A DNA stretch of 64,000 bases from Capsicum annuum (GCF_002878395.1 NC_061118.1:123768435-123832434); one strand, 5' to 3'. Shown: positions 47,150 through 59,350, counted from the stretch's first letter. Notes: a model not told the origin generated them from the letters alone. Translations and numbers: made by a program.

Positions 47150-47745
47150 CCCTACAAACATCCTATAAAACCCATCCAAGCCCAATAAGCTTTGAATGTC
47201 GGTTGGATTCGTTGGTCTAGGACACCTCTTTTCTGCCTCAACTTTCTATGGATCCACCTTGATCTCGTAACTAGAAACAACATGCCTAAGAATGGTCACA
47301 ATAATTAACAAAAAATCACACTTAGAGAATTTAGCATACGACTTTGGATCCATAAGACTCTAAGAACAAACAAGTTCATGAACTGCTTTAAAACCCTAGT
47401 TCTTACGATCCATGAAAGCAACCGAAGTGTTACTCAATCCAAATGACATCACAAAAAAATCATAGTGACCATATTGGTTTTGGAAAATAGTTTCAGGAAT
47501 ATCAACCTCCCAAATCTTTAACTGATGATAACCTAAAGAAAGATCAATCATAGAAAAACATCTAGCACCCAAAGCTGGTAAAAAACATCAATCCTAGGAA
47601 GAGGGTTTTTATTCTTCACAGGAACCTTATTCAACTTTAGATAATCTATACACATCCTTAGAGACCCATCTTACTTACGCATGAATAAAAAGGTGCACCC
47701 TATGAAGAGATGTTGAGATAGGTGAAACCTTATCAAGAAGATCTT
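47150..47745 (-). pseudogene. Reverse transcriptase remnant of Tekay-2, catalytic segment deleted
   Basis: Minus-strand blocks near 47,450-47,700 match the RT palm, and near 47,150-47,330 the piece YAKFSKCDFLLIIVTILRHVV then IQSLLGLDGFYRMFVGKFS matches the thumb/connection. The part between MDRKN and YAKFSK is only about 70 bp and holds no F-x-D-D box, so the stretch with the catalytic aspartates and the following HANHL region is gone. Confidence 0.78.
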
Positions 47746-48365
47746 TTAATTTTCTTTTAAATTAGTCAGAGCCATTCTATAAGGAGGAATAGAGATAGGA
47801 AGGGTATCTAATAGAAGATCAATCCCAAAATCTACTTCCCTATCAACAGAAATACTAGGAAGATCCTTGAGAAATACTTTAGGGAACTTATTAACCACAG
47901 GGACATATTGTAAAGAAAGGCCCTCAGAGCTAAAATCTTTAACCCAGACCAAATGATAAAGACACCCCTTGGAGATCAACTTATGGGCTCTAAGATAGGA
48001 AATAAACTTATCTTTAGGCACTAAAGAACTTCTTTCCCATTTAACTACCAATTCATTAAGGAATTGGAAGTTGCCCTTATAGGTCCTACAATCCAAAGAA
48101 ATAGCATGAATGGAGCCAATCCATCCCTAAGATAACATCAAAATACACGATGTCCAACACTATCAAATCCACCAAGGTATCCCTATGAAAAATAGACACC
48201 ATATAACCCCTATATGCCATTTTAAACATAATAGAATCACCCACCAGGGTAGACACAGAGAAAGGCTCAGGAATAGTCTTAGGACTAAAAATAAAATACA
48301 CAACCACATAAGGGGTTACATAAAAAAAGTTTGATCCAAATCAAGAAAATAATACATATCATAAG
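47746..48365 (-). pseudogene. Protease remnant and PR-RT linker of Tekay-2
   Basis: The open piece 48,086-48,307 contains PEPFSVSTLVGDSIMFKMAY, RGYMVSIFHRDTLVDL and VYFDVILGMDWLHSC. The piece 47,746-48,096 continues with MDCRTYKGNFQFLNE, YLRAHKLISKGCLYHLV, VVNKFPKVFLKDLPSI and REVDFGIDLLLDTLPISIPP, the usual linker into RT. The active-site region just upstream is degraded (DLDQT where DPGAT is expected). Confidence 0.82.
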
Positions 48366-48479
48366 GGAAGAGTCGTAACGTTCCATTTCATGGTGAATAT
48401 CCAGAGCATAAAGATGATTTTAGATAGTGATGATATCTAAAGCAGGACCCTTTGTGCAAGATCTGAAGAAGTAGCAATC

Positions 48480-49707
48480 GAGACCTTATTAGCTCCTGTG
48501 GAAACCTTAGCTATCAGACAATGTCGTTGCATATCGTCCGACTAGCCATATTTATAGCATTGATTCCAATGCTTATCACACAGGCCATAGTAAAGCTATC
48601 CACAAAATTAACAGGGAGGATATAATGGGGTTGACTAAGCTCCACTAGCTTGAGATTTGGTAACCTATTCCTTAAAACTACTGTCAATCTGAAGGCGATG
48701 ATCACCAAATGACAAAGGATAGGGAGAACTAGATGACGAAATAATGATTAGAACTCCTCCAATTATTTTTCTTTGACCGCTATCTACTATCTCTCCCACT
48801 TGTTTGCCAACCTCCACCCTGCTTTGAATACCTGAACTTTTTATTTTATATCTCTCCCACCTTTTCCTATTTTCTCTTTTCCTTCTCCACCAGTTGCCTA
48901 TAAATCACAAGTCCGGAAATATCCATATTATTGTTCAACATTGCGGCCTTACATTCCAATACTAAGTCACAAGACAAACTACAATCAAACTTCCTCATTA
49001 TGGCTCTCATGCTAGACATTAACTCCAGAGCATAAGGAGACAACTAATGAAACTTCAATGAATATTAGTTGACACTCATCCTACCTTGCCTTAAGTTCAC
49101 AAACACTTTAACCATAGCCTCCATCAAATCTCGAGGAAAGAAACGATTAAGGAAAGAACGAGAAAATTCCTACCACATAACCTCTTAGATTATCACCCCT
49201 TGACTGCTTCTACTCCTAGTACCACTAATATACCATAACCTTCAATTGATATATGACAAACTCCACACCCATAGAATTGAAAGAATAAATCAACCTAGAG
49301 ATTTTCTAAATCTCATAAATAAATCCTTGAGTATCCTTCTCAACCTTAGAGATAGTAAAGGTTGGGGGATTCAACCTCATGAACTGAGAAACTCTACCGA
49401 AGAAAGAGAAACAAAGCCACCCTTACTTGATTAGCAAGATAGGGAAGTAACCAATAGGTCAACAAATAAATAGAATAATAAAACTCCATATTAAATATGT
49501 CTCCTTGAGGTGACTAAGCAGGAGTGTCATTGATTGGAGGAGGGATAGTGGGACTAGTTGAACTCTATGTGGGGTAGTGCAATTAGGAACAGGGAACCTA
49601 GATAGAGTTTGTAGCCCTTAAGTAGGTTGAGTTCCATCTACGTTGTCCTTAAGTAGGACAGAGAGTGTAGTAGAGTTTCTATGAGAATTATATCTTTGGG
49701 GAGGCAT
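48480..49707 (-). pseudogene. gag remnant of Tekay-2
   Basis: The likely start is the minus-strand ATG at 49,707, giving MPPQRYNSHRNSTTLSVLLK, an N-terminus of the same style as Tekay-3. Capsid-region blocks include YSLKFH then LSPYALELMSSMRAIMRKF, and CKAAMLNNNMDISGLVIYRQ near 48,900-49,070. A very decayed zinc knuckle (CYKYG and MQRHC) is near 48,520-48,560. It is broken by stops. Confidence 0.8.
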
Positions 49708-49902
49708 GATCTAAAATACGAGTACAACAAAGATTAAAGGAATTTTAAGACGCCAGACCATATAGACCAAAATAGAACACAAGAAAGGGAAATATTCCTT
49801 AGTTCCTCATATCCTCTCCCTTATAAGTATGGCGCGCTACCCACCCATAAAAAAAGACTCTACTTTACATGGCCTTGTGGACACCCAATGACCCTAAACC
49901 TA

Positions 49903-49916
49903 GGATCTAATACGAA
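49903..49916 (-). other. Primer-binding site of Tekay-2
   Basis: The minus strand reads TTCGTATTAGATCC, three mismatches from TTGGTATCAGAGCC (initiator-Met type), three bases from the LTR. Confidence 0.7.
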
Positions 49917-49919
49917 GCT

Positions 49920-51815
49920 TTTCGCTACCTAACCATGGTCCTGGGTGTGATGGGTATCTCAAGCCCATCGTGGGCTGTAAACCACCCCCATATTCTATTC
50001 TATGAAAATGTAATATAGTATAATAGTAGAAGTAATTCAAATAAACATATGAAAAATAAATAACTAAGACAAAGCATATAAGATCTCAAACAAATATCCC
50101 AATCCAAAATAGGAAGAAAACCAATAGAATGACTAAGTTTTTCATAGGATAGAAGATCACCACTTTACTATGAACCAATCGACAAATTGGATCACCTAAC
50201 GCTGCACGGGGGGGGTGGGGTGAAAAAAGTATCCTTGGACCCTACATTATGAATCAACAAAGCATCCTAGGACGGTGAGCGGGGTGAGATCTAAGATATA
50301 ACTTAGGATAGGGATAAAATAATGACATTTCAAAATCCAGTCCAAACTTATTGTACATGTTCACATACATGCATACGTATACATATATTAGATTTTGGGA
50401 TAGGGAAAAGGTTTAGCATAAGAGTTAAAATCATTAACCTACACTGTATATCTATTGGTTTCATAAAAACACCCAACCCTCACCGAAAGGACCTTGATGC
50501 TTGTTAAACGCATGCATAGCAAGGAAAGTCAGGGAATCCATAACTAGGCACCATTCTTGGATACAAATAAACGTTGGGAAATCCATGACCCTCCACCATT
50601 TCTAAATATATATATATATACATACATACATACATAATCACATGATCAATAAGACCACCCCTACACCGTCAAACGTGGTTTTAAGTAGTTTTCCTCAGGG
50701 GACCTCCACCTTTAAGGTGAGCTACAGAACCTTTTTAAGGCCAATTAAAACCTTTACACCCAAACCATTCCACTTAACTAAAGAATAATCCATTAAAACA
50801 TTATCAATGGTATCGCCATACTTATTAAAAGCATGCAAGCTTAATTCGTTTTGCCATTCCAATTATCCATCAACTTGGGGGAATCCATGACACTCATGGT
50901 CTAATTTAAAATCAAAAAGCATTTCATAAATATTTTATGCAATGAATTATTTGAAAAGTAGTTTCAATATACACATATCCAGGTTTTAAAGCTAATTTCA
51001 TAAGGTGGGTGAAAGTTATTAAAATTTCCAATACCAAAATCCATTTATTTGGGAAAATCCATGACCCCCATAATTTATTAAGTCAACTTGTAGGAATCCA
51101 TGACCCCCATCACAATTCCCATGCCCATTCACAAATTAAGTTTACAAACCATGAGACAAAGCATAAATAACAAATTCTAAGAACCAACCAAGTAGGCGTC
51201 ATTCAAAACCCTCAACCTATCATTCACAACCCAACAGGTGAATCAACATAAACCACAATTAAACACATATTTTTCATAAGATAAGTTTAATCAAATTGAT
51301 ACATATCTTACAATACTAAGAAGTTAGAGAGAAATCACAATTTGGAGATCTAGATGACCAATCCCTAGAAACCCTAGCCTTGTTTTTCATTGGGGAATTT
51401 GAGATAGGAAAGAAGTATTTATGTTGGTTTAATGATAAAAATAGGAACCCTTAGGTGTTGTATGATCGTGGGTTATATTTATATAAGGAAGGAAATGTCC
51501 AAAGTGCTTTCAATTAAAATGTAGAAAAACTATGCCAATGGCTACAAGTCACCTCACAACTAGTGAGGACTGGTCAGGAGTCATCACCATTACTTCTGGA
51601 ATGGGTTTAAGGTTTGGGCCATTATACTGTTTGTTCATGAGTCCCTTATTATGACTTGTAACCTCAACAGAAACCATGTACAAACTTACTGGTTTGGCTA
51701 CAATTAGTACCTTATGACTTATGAGGAATCTTCACATCTTGTCATATAAGTTATAGCCTGAGTAGTGAGCATAACACCAAGAGAATTTTTAGTGTTCAGA
51801 ACCTGATGTGGTACA
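49920..51815 (-). repeat. 5' LTR of Tekay-2
   Basis: 1,896 bp, from TTTCGCTACC to TGTGGTACA; aligns with 43,027-44,932 over its length. It contains a G-run (eight G, T, four G) at 50,208-50,220 and microsatellites near 50,363 and 50,604. Confidence 0.87.
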
Positions 51816-53180
51816 TATATCTACCTCCTTATTTACCTTGGGAGGTCTGTCACCAAGATCTTTTCCACTCCTCAAGTGATTGTTATAGCTTTCTTCAGAG
51901 GTTCATTATCACTTAACAAACCACCCTAAGGCTTGGTATTTTGTGTTTATGCGAGTTTGCCCAACTACTGCTCTAACTATTTCTGTGCAATTTGCTGATT
52001 TTTTATTTCAGCAACCATTTTCTCTTGATTTGTCAAGATTTGTTTTAAGTCTCCTCAGTATTACTAGCCTGTGTATTGTGCTACGACTGATAAAGCTATT
52101 GATGCTAATTATTTCCCAAAGAATAATTGGGTTGAGTCTGCCACTTTTAGTTATAGGTGTTACCATAATTTTACTTTTGTGCATTGCCCTCATAGTTTAT
52201 AGTGTTTGGATTTGCACCACAAAATTCTGCAGAGTGCCTATTGGTACAATATATCTTACACTATGTTGGATTCTGTTGTAGCATATTCACCTATGTTTGA
52301 GTCTTTTGTATACCTACCATGTTGAATTATGTCATCATTTAATTCTATATACCAAATAATTAAGCGGTTAAAGTTGTGATACTATCAACTTCAATTATGC
52401 CCACAACCTTTTAAACTGAGCTTCTGGAGACATCACTATGCCAATCAAGATTTCCTTGAGCAATGCAGTTCAACAATGTATAGAGCTTATCATAAGTTTT
52501 CTCTAGTGCTTGACCACCTGAAGATGAATTAAGAAATTTTTGTATTGTGGTGAAGGGCTTTAATAATGGTGCAAGTTAATACTTTATTGGACTATTGATG
52601 ATGTGGATAGTCTCAAAGAACAAACTTGAATCTATCATAAGCATGACACAAGTTCTCATCTGACTTCTACTTAAACATTAAAATTGAACTGTGTCATCTT
52701 ACGGTATTGCCAGATGGAAAGAAACAAATGGGTAGTTTACGAGCTAAGTCATCCCACGTAGTGATGGAGCTTGCTAGCTCTATGTTCAACCACTTCAAAG
52801 CTTTCTCCAAATGTGAGAAGGGGAATAATATCAATCTCAGATAATCTGTGGATACCCCCATGGGTATGAATATATCACTAGTCTCTAGAAAATTTTGCAA
52901 GTGAACCTATGGATCTTTATGTGACAAGCCGGTGAATTTCCCACTGTTGTGCAAAAGTTGCACTATGTTTTATTTCAACTAAAATATACCTTCTATAGAG
53001 GGTCTTCAAATGAAGGAGGTAAAATTCATCTTAAGTGGAATTTCCACTATAAGAACTATTCTACAGGATGGTGGATATTTATATATAAGTACAGGATGAC
53101 CTTTTTCTTCATGAATTTGTTGGATTCTGTAGAGAAGTACTACTTCTCTCCTTCATTGGAGTAAAAACTACTTTAGTTTG
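51816..53180 (-). pseudogene. Athila-type gag remnant of Athila-2
   Basis: The open piece at 52,694-52,900 reads QNFLETSDIFIPMGVSTDYL, FPFSHLEKALKWLNIELASS and ITTWDDLARKLPICFFPSGN, a classical Athila gag capsid block and clearly parallel to Athila-1. The zinc knuckle at 52,219-52,260 reads CKIYCTNRHSAEFC, with Tyr in place of the second Cys. It is followed by NAQK, NYGNTYN and PNYSLGNN. Several stops. A 112-codon plus-strand ORF at 51,943-52,281 is antisense to it. Confidence 0.82.
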
Positions 53181-53326
53181 GGGTATGGTTCAACCAAATC
53201 CCTATATCTTACCAACTTACTAATTTATTAAACATGTGCTTGCAAATCAAGAAGCTAAGATCAAGTGAATAGCACTCACGAAATCAAAAAGCAAAACTAA
53301 AACAAAAGTAGTTACAAAATTATAAG

Positions 53327-53344
53327 TCCCCAGCAGTGGTGCCA
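53327..53344 (-). other. Primer-binding site of Athila-2
   Basis: The minus strand reads TGGCACCACTGCTGGGGA. It is close to the Athila PBS form TGGCGCCGTTGCCGGGGA as I recall it. Five bases separate it from the LTR at 53,350. Confidence 0.85.
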
Positions 53345-53349
53345 AAACA

Positions 53350-55005
53350 TGTTGCTCCCAAATGCCCAAACAAGTTTAATTGGACCAACAAGTAGTAAAT
53401 AACCTTAATAAATCCAAGGATCGATCCCACTAGGACTTTTGTTAAACAACTATTCAATTTTAGTTCAACTATCTAGATTTAAGAAAGATCTAAAGTAACC
53501 AAAAGAGTTTGAGGTTTGTAAACAAAAAGTAAAGTACACAATACAGTAAAGTAAAGATTATTTGACAATAATAGGGGAAAAACAAGGCTAAGGCACTGCA
53601 AACAATCATACTCTGCTATATAACTTCATTGGTTATGTTAATTATCTTGGTTGTTGGCTCTCGAGGTTGATATTATGACAATTGCCTTCCGAACCTCTAA
53701 TCAACTCTCTAACTTATCCCCACAACAACACCGTTGAGTAGGGATGCGAGAACTAAGTTAAATACATTTATATTCTTCCCATGTATGAACTAAATATGGT
53801 GTATTAGATACATTACTATTCTAAACACAAATCATAACTTCATTCAATTATAAAATTACAATCCTATTCCATTTATCCCATGTTCTACCTTATCATTCAT
53901 CCTCCTGGATTCATAATAGAGTTATGAATGTATTACAAGAGTAGACAATCCTTAAAATAGTGATAGAAAGGATAAATAAATAATCAATAATGATAAATAA
54001 CAAAAATAAATTCAATTTATGACAAAAGTACTCATGTTTTTGGTCTTAACCAAGAAAAAGGTGTTTAGCTACTCATGGACATACACGTGATCACAATCAT
54101 TGAACGCATGATATAATACATAAATAAACTAACAAAAGGAATAAAATCCTTAATTTAAGCCTTCTCACTCATTTTTCAAATCCCCAAGGTCGTCCAAGGT
54201 GGTTACATAAGTGTTTGTCCTATTTATAGTAGGACCAAAGCTGCCAATTTTGACATAGCAACGTGCCACGTCCTTATCACGTGGCCTAGGCTTATTGGCA
54301 TGTATCTATCATGGTTATATAATTTATATAACATTTTATGATGTACCAAGGGCATGTCATAGCCCTAAATTTGTGCCGAAGTCCTGTGGCACGCCAATGT
54401 GTCCCAAAAGTCCAAATTTGGTCACATTGTACCCCATGCTTTAGGTTATTTGTTCTTTGTTTTGTGGTGACTTTTTCTCTTGATTTAAAGATTTTGTATC
54501 AACCATATATATTATTTATAAACTCACCAAGCATCCTAAAATATCAAACACCACAAATTATAGATCAAAACATAATTGAATCCAACACGATAACTTGGAA
54601 GGAACATAGCTCAAGCTAAGAGAACTAGTTTTGGTGTTTAAACTTTAACTTAATGTGTTGTCTCCTTGATTTCTCCAATTGAACGTTAAAAACAATAAAT
54701 AAGTTATTTCAAAAATATTACACAATTAAACCATTGGTAACTCATTACATAAACTAGAATCAATTGATATCAACTACAAAAACACATAGCTCAAGCTAGT
54801 AATACTAGTTCCTCATCTAAACTCTAAGTGACCAAATTGATTCAAAACTTAATTGAAACTCACCTTAAACATTAAAATCAAGTATATTAACAATTATATG
54901 ATCAATTATATCATTGAACACTCACTAATCAAATAAGAAGTCCTCAAAAAATGGCTGAACAAGCATAGATAATGACACTTAGGTGCATAAATCCAACAAA
55001 GATCA
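53350..55005 (-). repeat. 5' LTR of Athila-2 (full length)
   Basis: 1,656 bp with TG...CA ends (TGTTGCTCCC ... AAAGATCA). This is the only complete copy of this LTR in the window and the reference for the partial LTRs in units A, B and C. It contains the paired TAGCTCAAGCTA motif at about 54,607 and 54,785 and TTATCACGTGGCC near 54,272. Confidence 0.85.
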
Positions 55006-56019
55006 AGTTCCCTCTATTTAGGATTTAATAGTCTAAGAAATGGGAGAAGAATAGTGAAAATCAATCTAAGTAGGGTATTTATAGCCTTTCCAGGTACGTG
55101 GATTCTGTTAAAGTTGACACTAGACTTCTTTAGAGTTCGGCGCTAAAGCACCTAATTGTCCATTAAAGTTGTCCCTCTCTGGTATGGCAGGCCGCTAAAG
55201 CAACAATTAGCACTAAAAAGACTAGCTCTGTAGTAGATAATTATTTTCTAAAGAGGCAATTGATAAGTAGGTAAGGGCTTTTAAATCTCCCTAAAGTTCG
55301 CTCTAGCAATTGCACCAGATTTCCTTGCATCAACTAAGACTTAGAATATTCTCAGTCTCTGCCAACCCCTCAGGATTTATTCGGAATGTCATATACGAAA
55401 ATAAACCATGATACACTATTAAATCTGATGTTCTAGACTTAATGGAGCAATGAAAATTTCCATCCAAGGTTGTTTTGACAAAAAATAGGTCCCACACCCA
55501 CTTGCTATTTTTTAACTTCTAACAAATAGCTCGTTATGAGTATGAGAGCCTTGGGAACCAGACCAAGGGTTAATCCAACCTAAAATCGATATTTCAAAGC
55601 TTTAGGAATTGTCAGAATCATGATATGAGGATTTTAACTAAAGTTTTCATATGGTAGCCAATTGTGAACCAACGAAGGCTTTAAACTAGGTAATTCACTC
55701 TAAAAACTAAAGAAACTACTCGATAATTGAACTGTCAGTTCCAACAAGTCATAAATGACTTTGTGTAGCTTTTGAAAAGCTATAAATAGTGAAAATGAGC
55801 TTAAATTCATAATATGACCTGCAGAGTCATTACAGAAAATACCATTGAGTTTTGTTTGATTATCATGAATGCCTATATTAGATGGATAGTTTTTAGAGAT
55901 ATAGTATGGAGTTTGTTTCCTTTTAGGTGCATGCTGAAGCCAAACAATGGTGGTAGTCATTCATTAAGTGTAGTGTTTTCTTACCCCAATTTACATCGAC
56001 ACAGTAATAGAATGTCTTA
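55006..56019. other. Unclassified gene-free stretch
   Basis: Right flank of Athila-2. It has short related motifs GCGCTAAAGCACC and GGCCGCTAAAGCAAC at 55,140-55,205, the style of plant LTRs, but no partner LTR or boundary is visible. ORFs at 55,700-56,023 lie in conflicting frames and show no domain. Confidence 0.5.
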
Positions 56020-56400
56020 CTAGAGAAGTATATACCCCATGCTTATCATGATTAGAAAAGGACAAATTTTTAAGGTTAGAGCAGGGAAACATGTTTGTTG
56101 TTGCCTTTGAGGAAAAATTTCATGATTTGTCATGCAACGCTCTCCAATTGATCACTTCAAAGGAGGAGCAAATTCAAAAATTTGTGGAGGGACTAAATTC
56201 TGGGATTCAGGTGGTTACTTTGTTTGTGGCTACATTTGATAATTCTTTTCAGGATGTAGTGGAATTTTCTAAGGATGTGAGGCAATTGAAAAATATGAAG
56301 ATGTAGAAGTGAAAGAGAAGAAGGCCCAGGTCGCAAGATAATTCAGTGGTACTTTCTCCAACGATCGTAGTTCTTATTGGACTTATAATTCAACAATGCT
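56020..56400 (+). pseudogene. Chromovirus-type gag scrap
   Basis: The plus strand reads LEKYIP (56,020), then after a shift LEKDKFLRLEQGNMFVVAFE, EKFHDLSCNALQLITSKEEQ and IQKFVEGLNSGIQVVTLFVA, an internal capsid region of a Tekay-type gag. The 71-codon open piece at 56,091-56,306 lies within it. It ends RRFSGTFSNDRSSYW-like, and no protease or RT follows. It is an isolated truncated fragment in the opposite orientation to Tekay-1, -2 and -3. Confidence 0.75.
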
Positions 56401-56534
56401 TATATCTTTAGAAGCCCTATCTAGGGTAACTTTTATAAACGTGTAGTTATACACCTAAATCCTTCTTAATTCGGAGGCCTTCTTTGAGCATTAGGGGATA
56501 TGATTAAGGGTGTTTGGGCCACATCCTAAAATAT

Positions 56535-57998
56535 TATCACGACCAGATTTTTGAGTCATGATGGCACCTACCATAACCCACCAATAGGAAAGACAACACC
56601 GTAACTCAGAGCTAATGCAATGGGTTACCTTGGTAGGAACATCCAACATGGACCCTATATGGGAACACAGTATAACAATGACATTTCTCAATGATACAAC
56701 CAGCATTTAAATAACAATCCCATGACCTGATAGTATTTGTACAAGAGCATCTCTACATTTGACAATAGAAATTGCAACTCAATATCTAATAGTCCTAAAT
56801 AGTCTCAAACATTCATCTCGAATACAAAAGACAAAATAAATATAGAAGGGAAAAAGGGCAACTCGAACTTCAAAAGCTCACCCTATCTCCTAATGATCAA
56901 CACCGCACGATCTTGACTCAACAACGACAACTAAAACTCGGGTCTGCACCAAAAAGGTACAAAAATGTAGTATGAGTACCACAACATGGATAATCTATAG
57001 GTATCATCGGCCGACTAAGATAAATTATGATATAAGGGTAATATAGAGTAAGACAATAAATTAAATTTAAGGTACAAAATCAAACCTGAATTTTCTTCGG
57101 TATCACTGTCTAAATAACAATTAACTAGAACAATAGTATGACATTTCGTATCCACATATACAAAAACTTTCATACTACATGAATAATCATTTTGGAAGCA
57201 TAAATCTACATATATACAATAACAATAATGTACTTACCATAGTCAACACAACTTCCATCATTAAAGTATGAAGTAAAAATGAACTTACCCTGATGTCCCA
57301 TACCGTCGGGAAGTATATTCAAGGAAAACAAACAAAGATCTCATCACAGTGTCCCATACATCCGAAGAGTACACCAAACGATCAATTCATCAAAATTTCA
57401 AGGCACAACTATAGAAATAACTCAGCAAAGATATGGGTTGTACATTCTTGCATGGCCTCCTACCGAGGTCTACAATCATCATTAATACCTTAATTTGACA
57501 GAATGAAGCCGATATCACCATAACATGGTCATATAGTTATTAAATCTCTAACTCATTTATAAACTCCATGTCTAGTCTATATTAGCTAACCTCCAATAGG
57601 CATGAGCTATTAGATTGCAATCCTTATAGCTTACTAGTCATCAACTAAGAAGATTCCACATGTTACCCCTAATATTGCTTATTCACCTATATCAAGGTTG
57701 TTTTCTTCTTAGCATCCCAATTATGCAAGTCATCAATCTAGCCACCACAATATCACATACTATATTTCAACTTGACTATTCATCAAACAACGCTAAGTCT
57801 GTTATCATGGGATATGTTACAACTGTAAAGGGCTTGCATCCATATTTTAACTAAGTAAGGTTCACCAATTAGTTAACTAGGTTTCTAGACTACAAGTCAT
57901 AGTCATTTATTAGAGACAACTAGTTATTACATAAGCCACTTTACTAGGTAAAATTCCATAACGTAACCATTTATCCAAGTCAAGTATATTTAGTTGGT
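56535..57998 (-). repeat. LTR-like fragment, minus orientation
   Basis: Begins TATCACGACCAGATTTTTGA, the TGTCACGACC style of many LTR ends. It contains GTATGAGTACCACAACATGG near 56,972, a phrase common in such LTRs. The right edge is not visible; the next element's LTR starts near 57,999. Short ORFs here have no domain. Confidence 0.5.
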
Positions 57999-59117
57999 TG
58001 ATGTTTCAGTTTTTTTGATGGAATATTTAGCATCTTTTTCTTGGGAAAATTGTGTGTTTTCAATCAAGTAAAGTTGTATTTAACACTGGGTTTGAGTGTT
58101 TTCAGGTTAAGGAGTAAACCATAGAAGAAACTTGGAAAAATAGATTAAAAGAGCCTCTGACGGGCAAACTGGCAAACCATTAGTCATTCAACAGACTGCC
58201 AGGATGACCGCCAACACAAAACAAAATAGAGAAACTGAGTGACCTCTATGATGGTCCAAGTGGCGGAGCATCAGATTTTCAATGGACCATCAACTAGGTC
58301 ATCAACCTTAATCAAAATTGTGAATTTTAGAAAACCAAGCGACGGTCAAGGGGATGGACCCTCAGTCCATCAATGGTCCTCCAACTATACCATCAGACCT
58401 AAATGGAACATAAAATTTTTGGATACAAAATAATGGCCCGTCTGGCTTTCGATGACCCATTAGTTGGACCGTCAACTTGGATGTGGAATTTTTATGTTTA
58501 AATGTTAAATCTTCAAAACTTGGGAGCATATAAATATCCAGTTAGGTTTTTATTTAGTGTATTCTAAATCTTGGATATTGCTACTTTAGTTTTTTTCATC
58601 TCTAAAAACTCTCTATAACTAGTACTTTGTGAATCAAGCTAAGCTTATGGATCTAATCATTCTATTTCTATTGAAGATTAAAGAACTAATTCTTATAAGT
58701 TTTGTAAGTGAATTTTGAATTTATTTATGAAAAATACAACTACTCTTTCTCTTTCTTCTATGGAGATGAGTGGCTAAGCTCCCATACTAGGGTTACGGGA
58801 GCCTTGATGTTAACAACTGATTTGGGTTGTGATTCCAAGTGAGTTTCTGTAGGTAATTGATGTTGCATAAACCCTGCTACACTTTAATAACCTTTATTGG
58901 TTGCAAACTTGAAAGGTGAGCCTAAGAACATCACTTGTTCCAATAGAAAAGTGTTTGTTGGGAAAAAAGGGGGTTACATGGATTCTAGAGGCCTAAACTT
59001 TTAGATTAATGGAAAATGCTTTAACAGGATTGACCTACATGAAAAAATGGTTGAATAGTCTATATTTGACAATGAACTCTTACTCTCTTGTAAGAGAGGT
59101 GTAATTTGGGTGTATCA
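57999..59117 (+). repeat. 5' LTR of Athila-4
   Basis: The right end TGTATCA at 59,111-59,117 lies six bases from the PBS. The left end is placed at TGATGTTTCAG by inference only. The partner LTR is outside the window. U3 (58,140-58,480) is rich in GATGGTCC/GGACCGTC motifs. Confidence 0.65.
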
Positions 59118-59122
59118 AATTT

Positions 59123-59140
59123 TAGGGCCATTTTTGGGGA
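59123..59140 (+). other. Primer-binding site of Athila-4
   Basis: TAGGGCCATTTTTGGGGA. It resembles the Athila-type TGGCGCC...GGGGA site and follows the typical AAATTT spacer. Confidence 0.7.
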
Positions 59141-59350
59141 ATACGATTGTTAATTAAGTTTGTGTTTGTCAATTAACCTTTTGTCAAATTTCTCAAATTT
59201 TACCTTTGTTTGTTGTTTTTGTTCTGAGCAGGGTGGTTTTTGTGTATGCCAATAGCACAGAGATTGGGAACACCATTATTATCAGTACATTTGGAACTGT
59301 AGTTGATTGGCAGAATAACAGACTCCCAAGATACTAAAAGACTAGCTGCT

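Larger units (their letters stand above)
43027..51815 (-). mobile_element. Tekay-2: complete-structure chromovirus-like retrotransposon nested in Athila-2
   Basis: Two LTRs of about 1.9 kb (43,027-44,932 and 49,920-51,815) enclose PBS, gag, PR, RT, RNase H, integrase and chromodomain-like tail on the minus strand, with a polypurine tract at 44,933-44,949. Flanks are TGCAT (43,022-43,026) and TATAT (51,816-51,820), a degenerate target duplication. It separates the protease and gag remnants of Athila-2. All frames are broken and RT has lost its catalytic segment. The LTR family differs from Tekay-1 and Tekay-3. Confidence 0.88.
29665..55005 (-). mobile_element. Athila-2: RT-less Athila-like element split by two nested insertions
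   Basis: Pieces on the minus strand, right to left: 5' LTR 53,350-55,005, PBS 53,327-53,344, gag 51,816-53,180, protease 42,300-43,026, hairpin 42,019-42,036, 3' noncoding DNA 41,322-42,018 plus 30,893-31,984, and a partial 3' LTR 29,665-30,892. The gaps are Tekay-2 (43,027-51,815) and Tekay-1 (31,985-41,321). Removing them restores the order seen in Athila-1, which shows the pieces belong together. RT, RNase H and integrase are absent, as in Athila-1. Confidence 0.82.

Noticed and set aside
47517..47545. CTGATGA followed by AAAGAAAG, considered as a hammerhead ribozyme core
   Set aside because: It falls in the RT coding block and no stems can be formed around it.
50208..50220. G-rich run considered as a G-quadruplex
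   Set aside because: It has only two G blocks, and the partner LTR at 43,393 lacks it; it is probably replication slippage.
51943..52281. 112-codon hydrophobic plus-strand ORF resembling a membrane protein
   Set aside because: It is antisense to the gag zinc-knuckle region of Athila-2; the hydrophobicity comes from AT-rich antisense codons.
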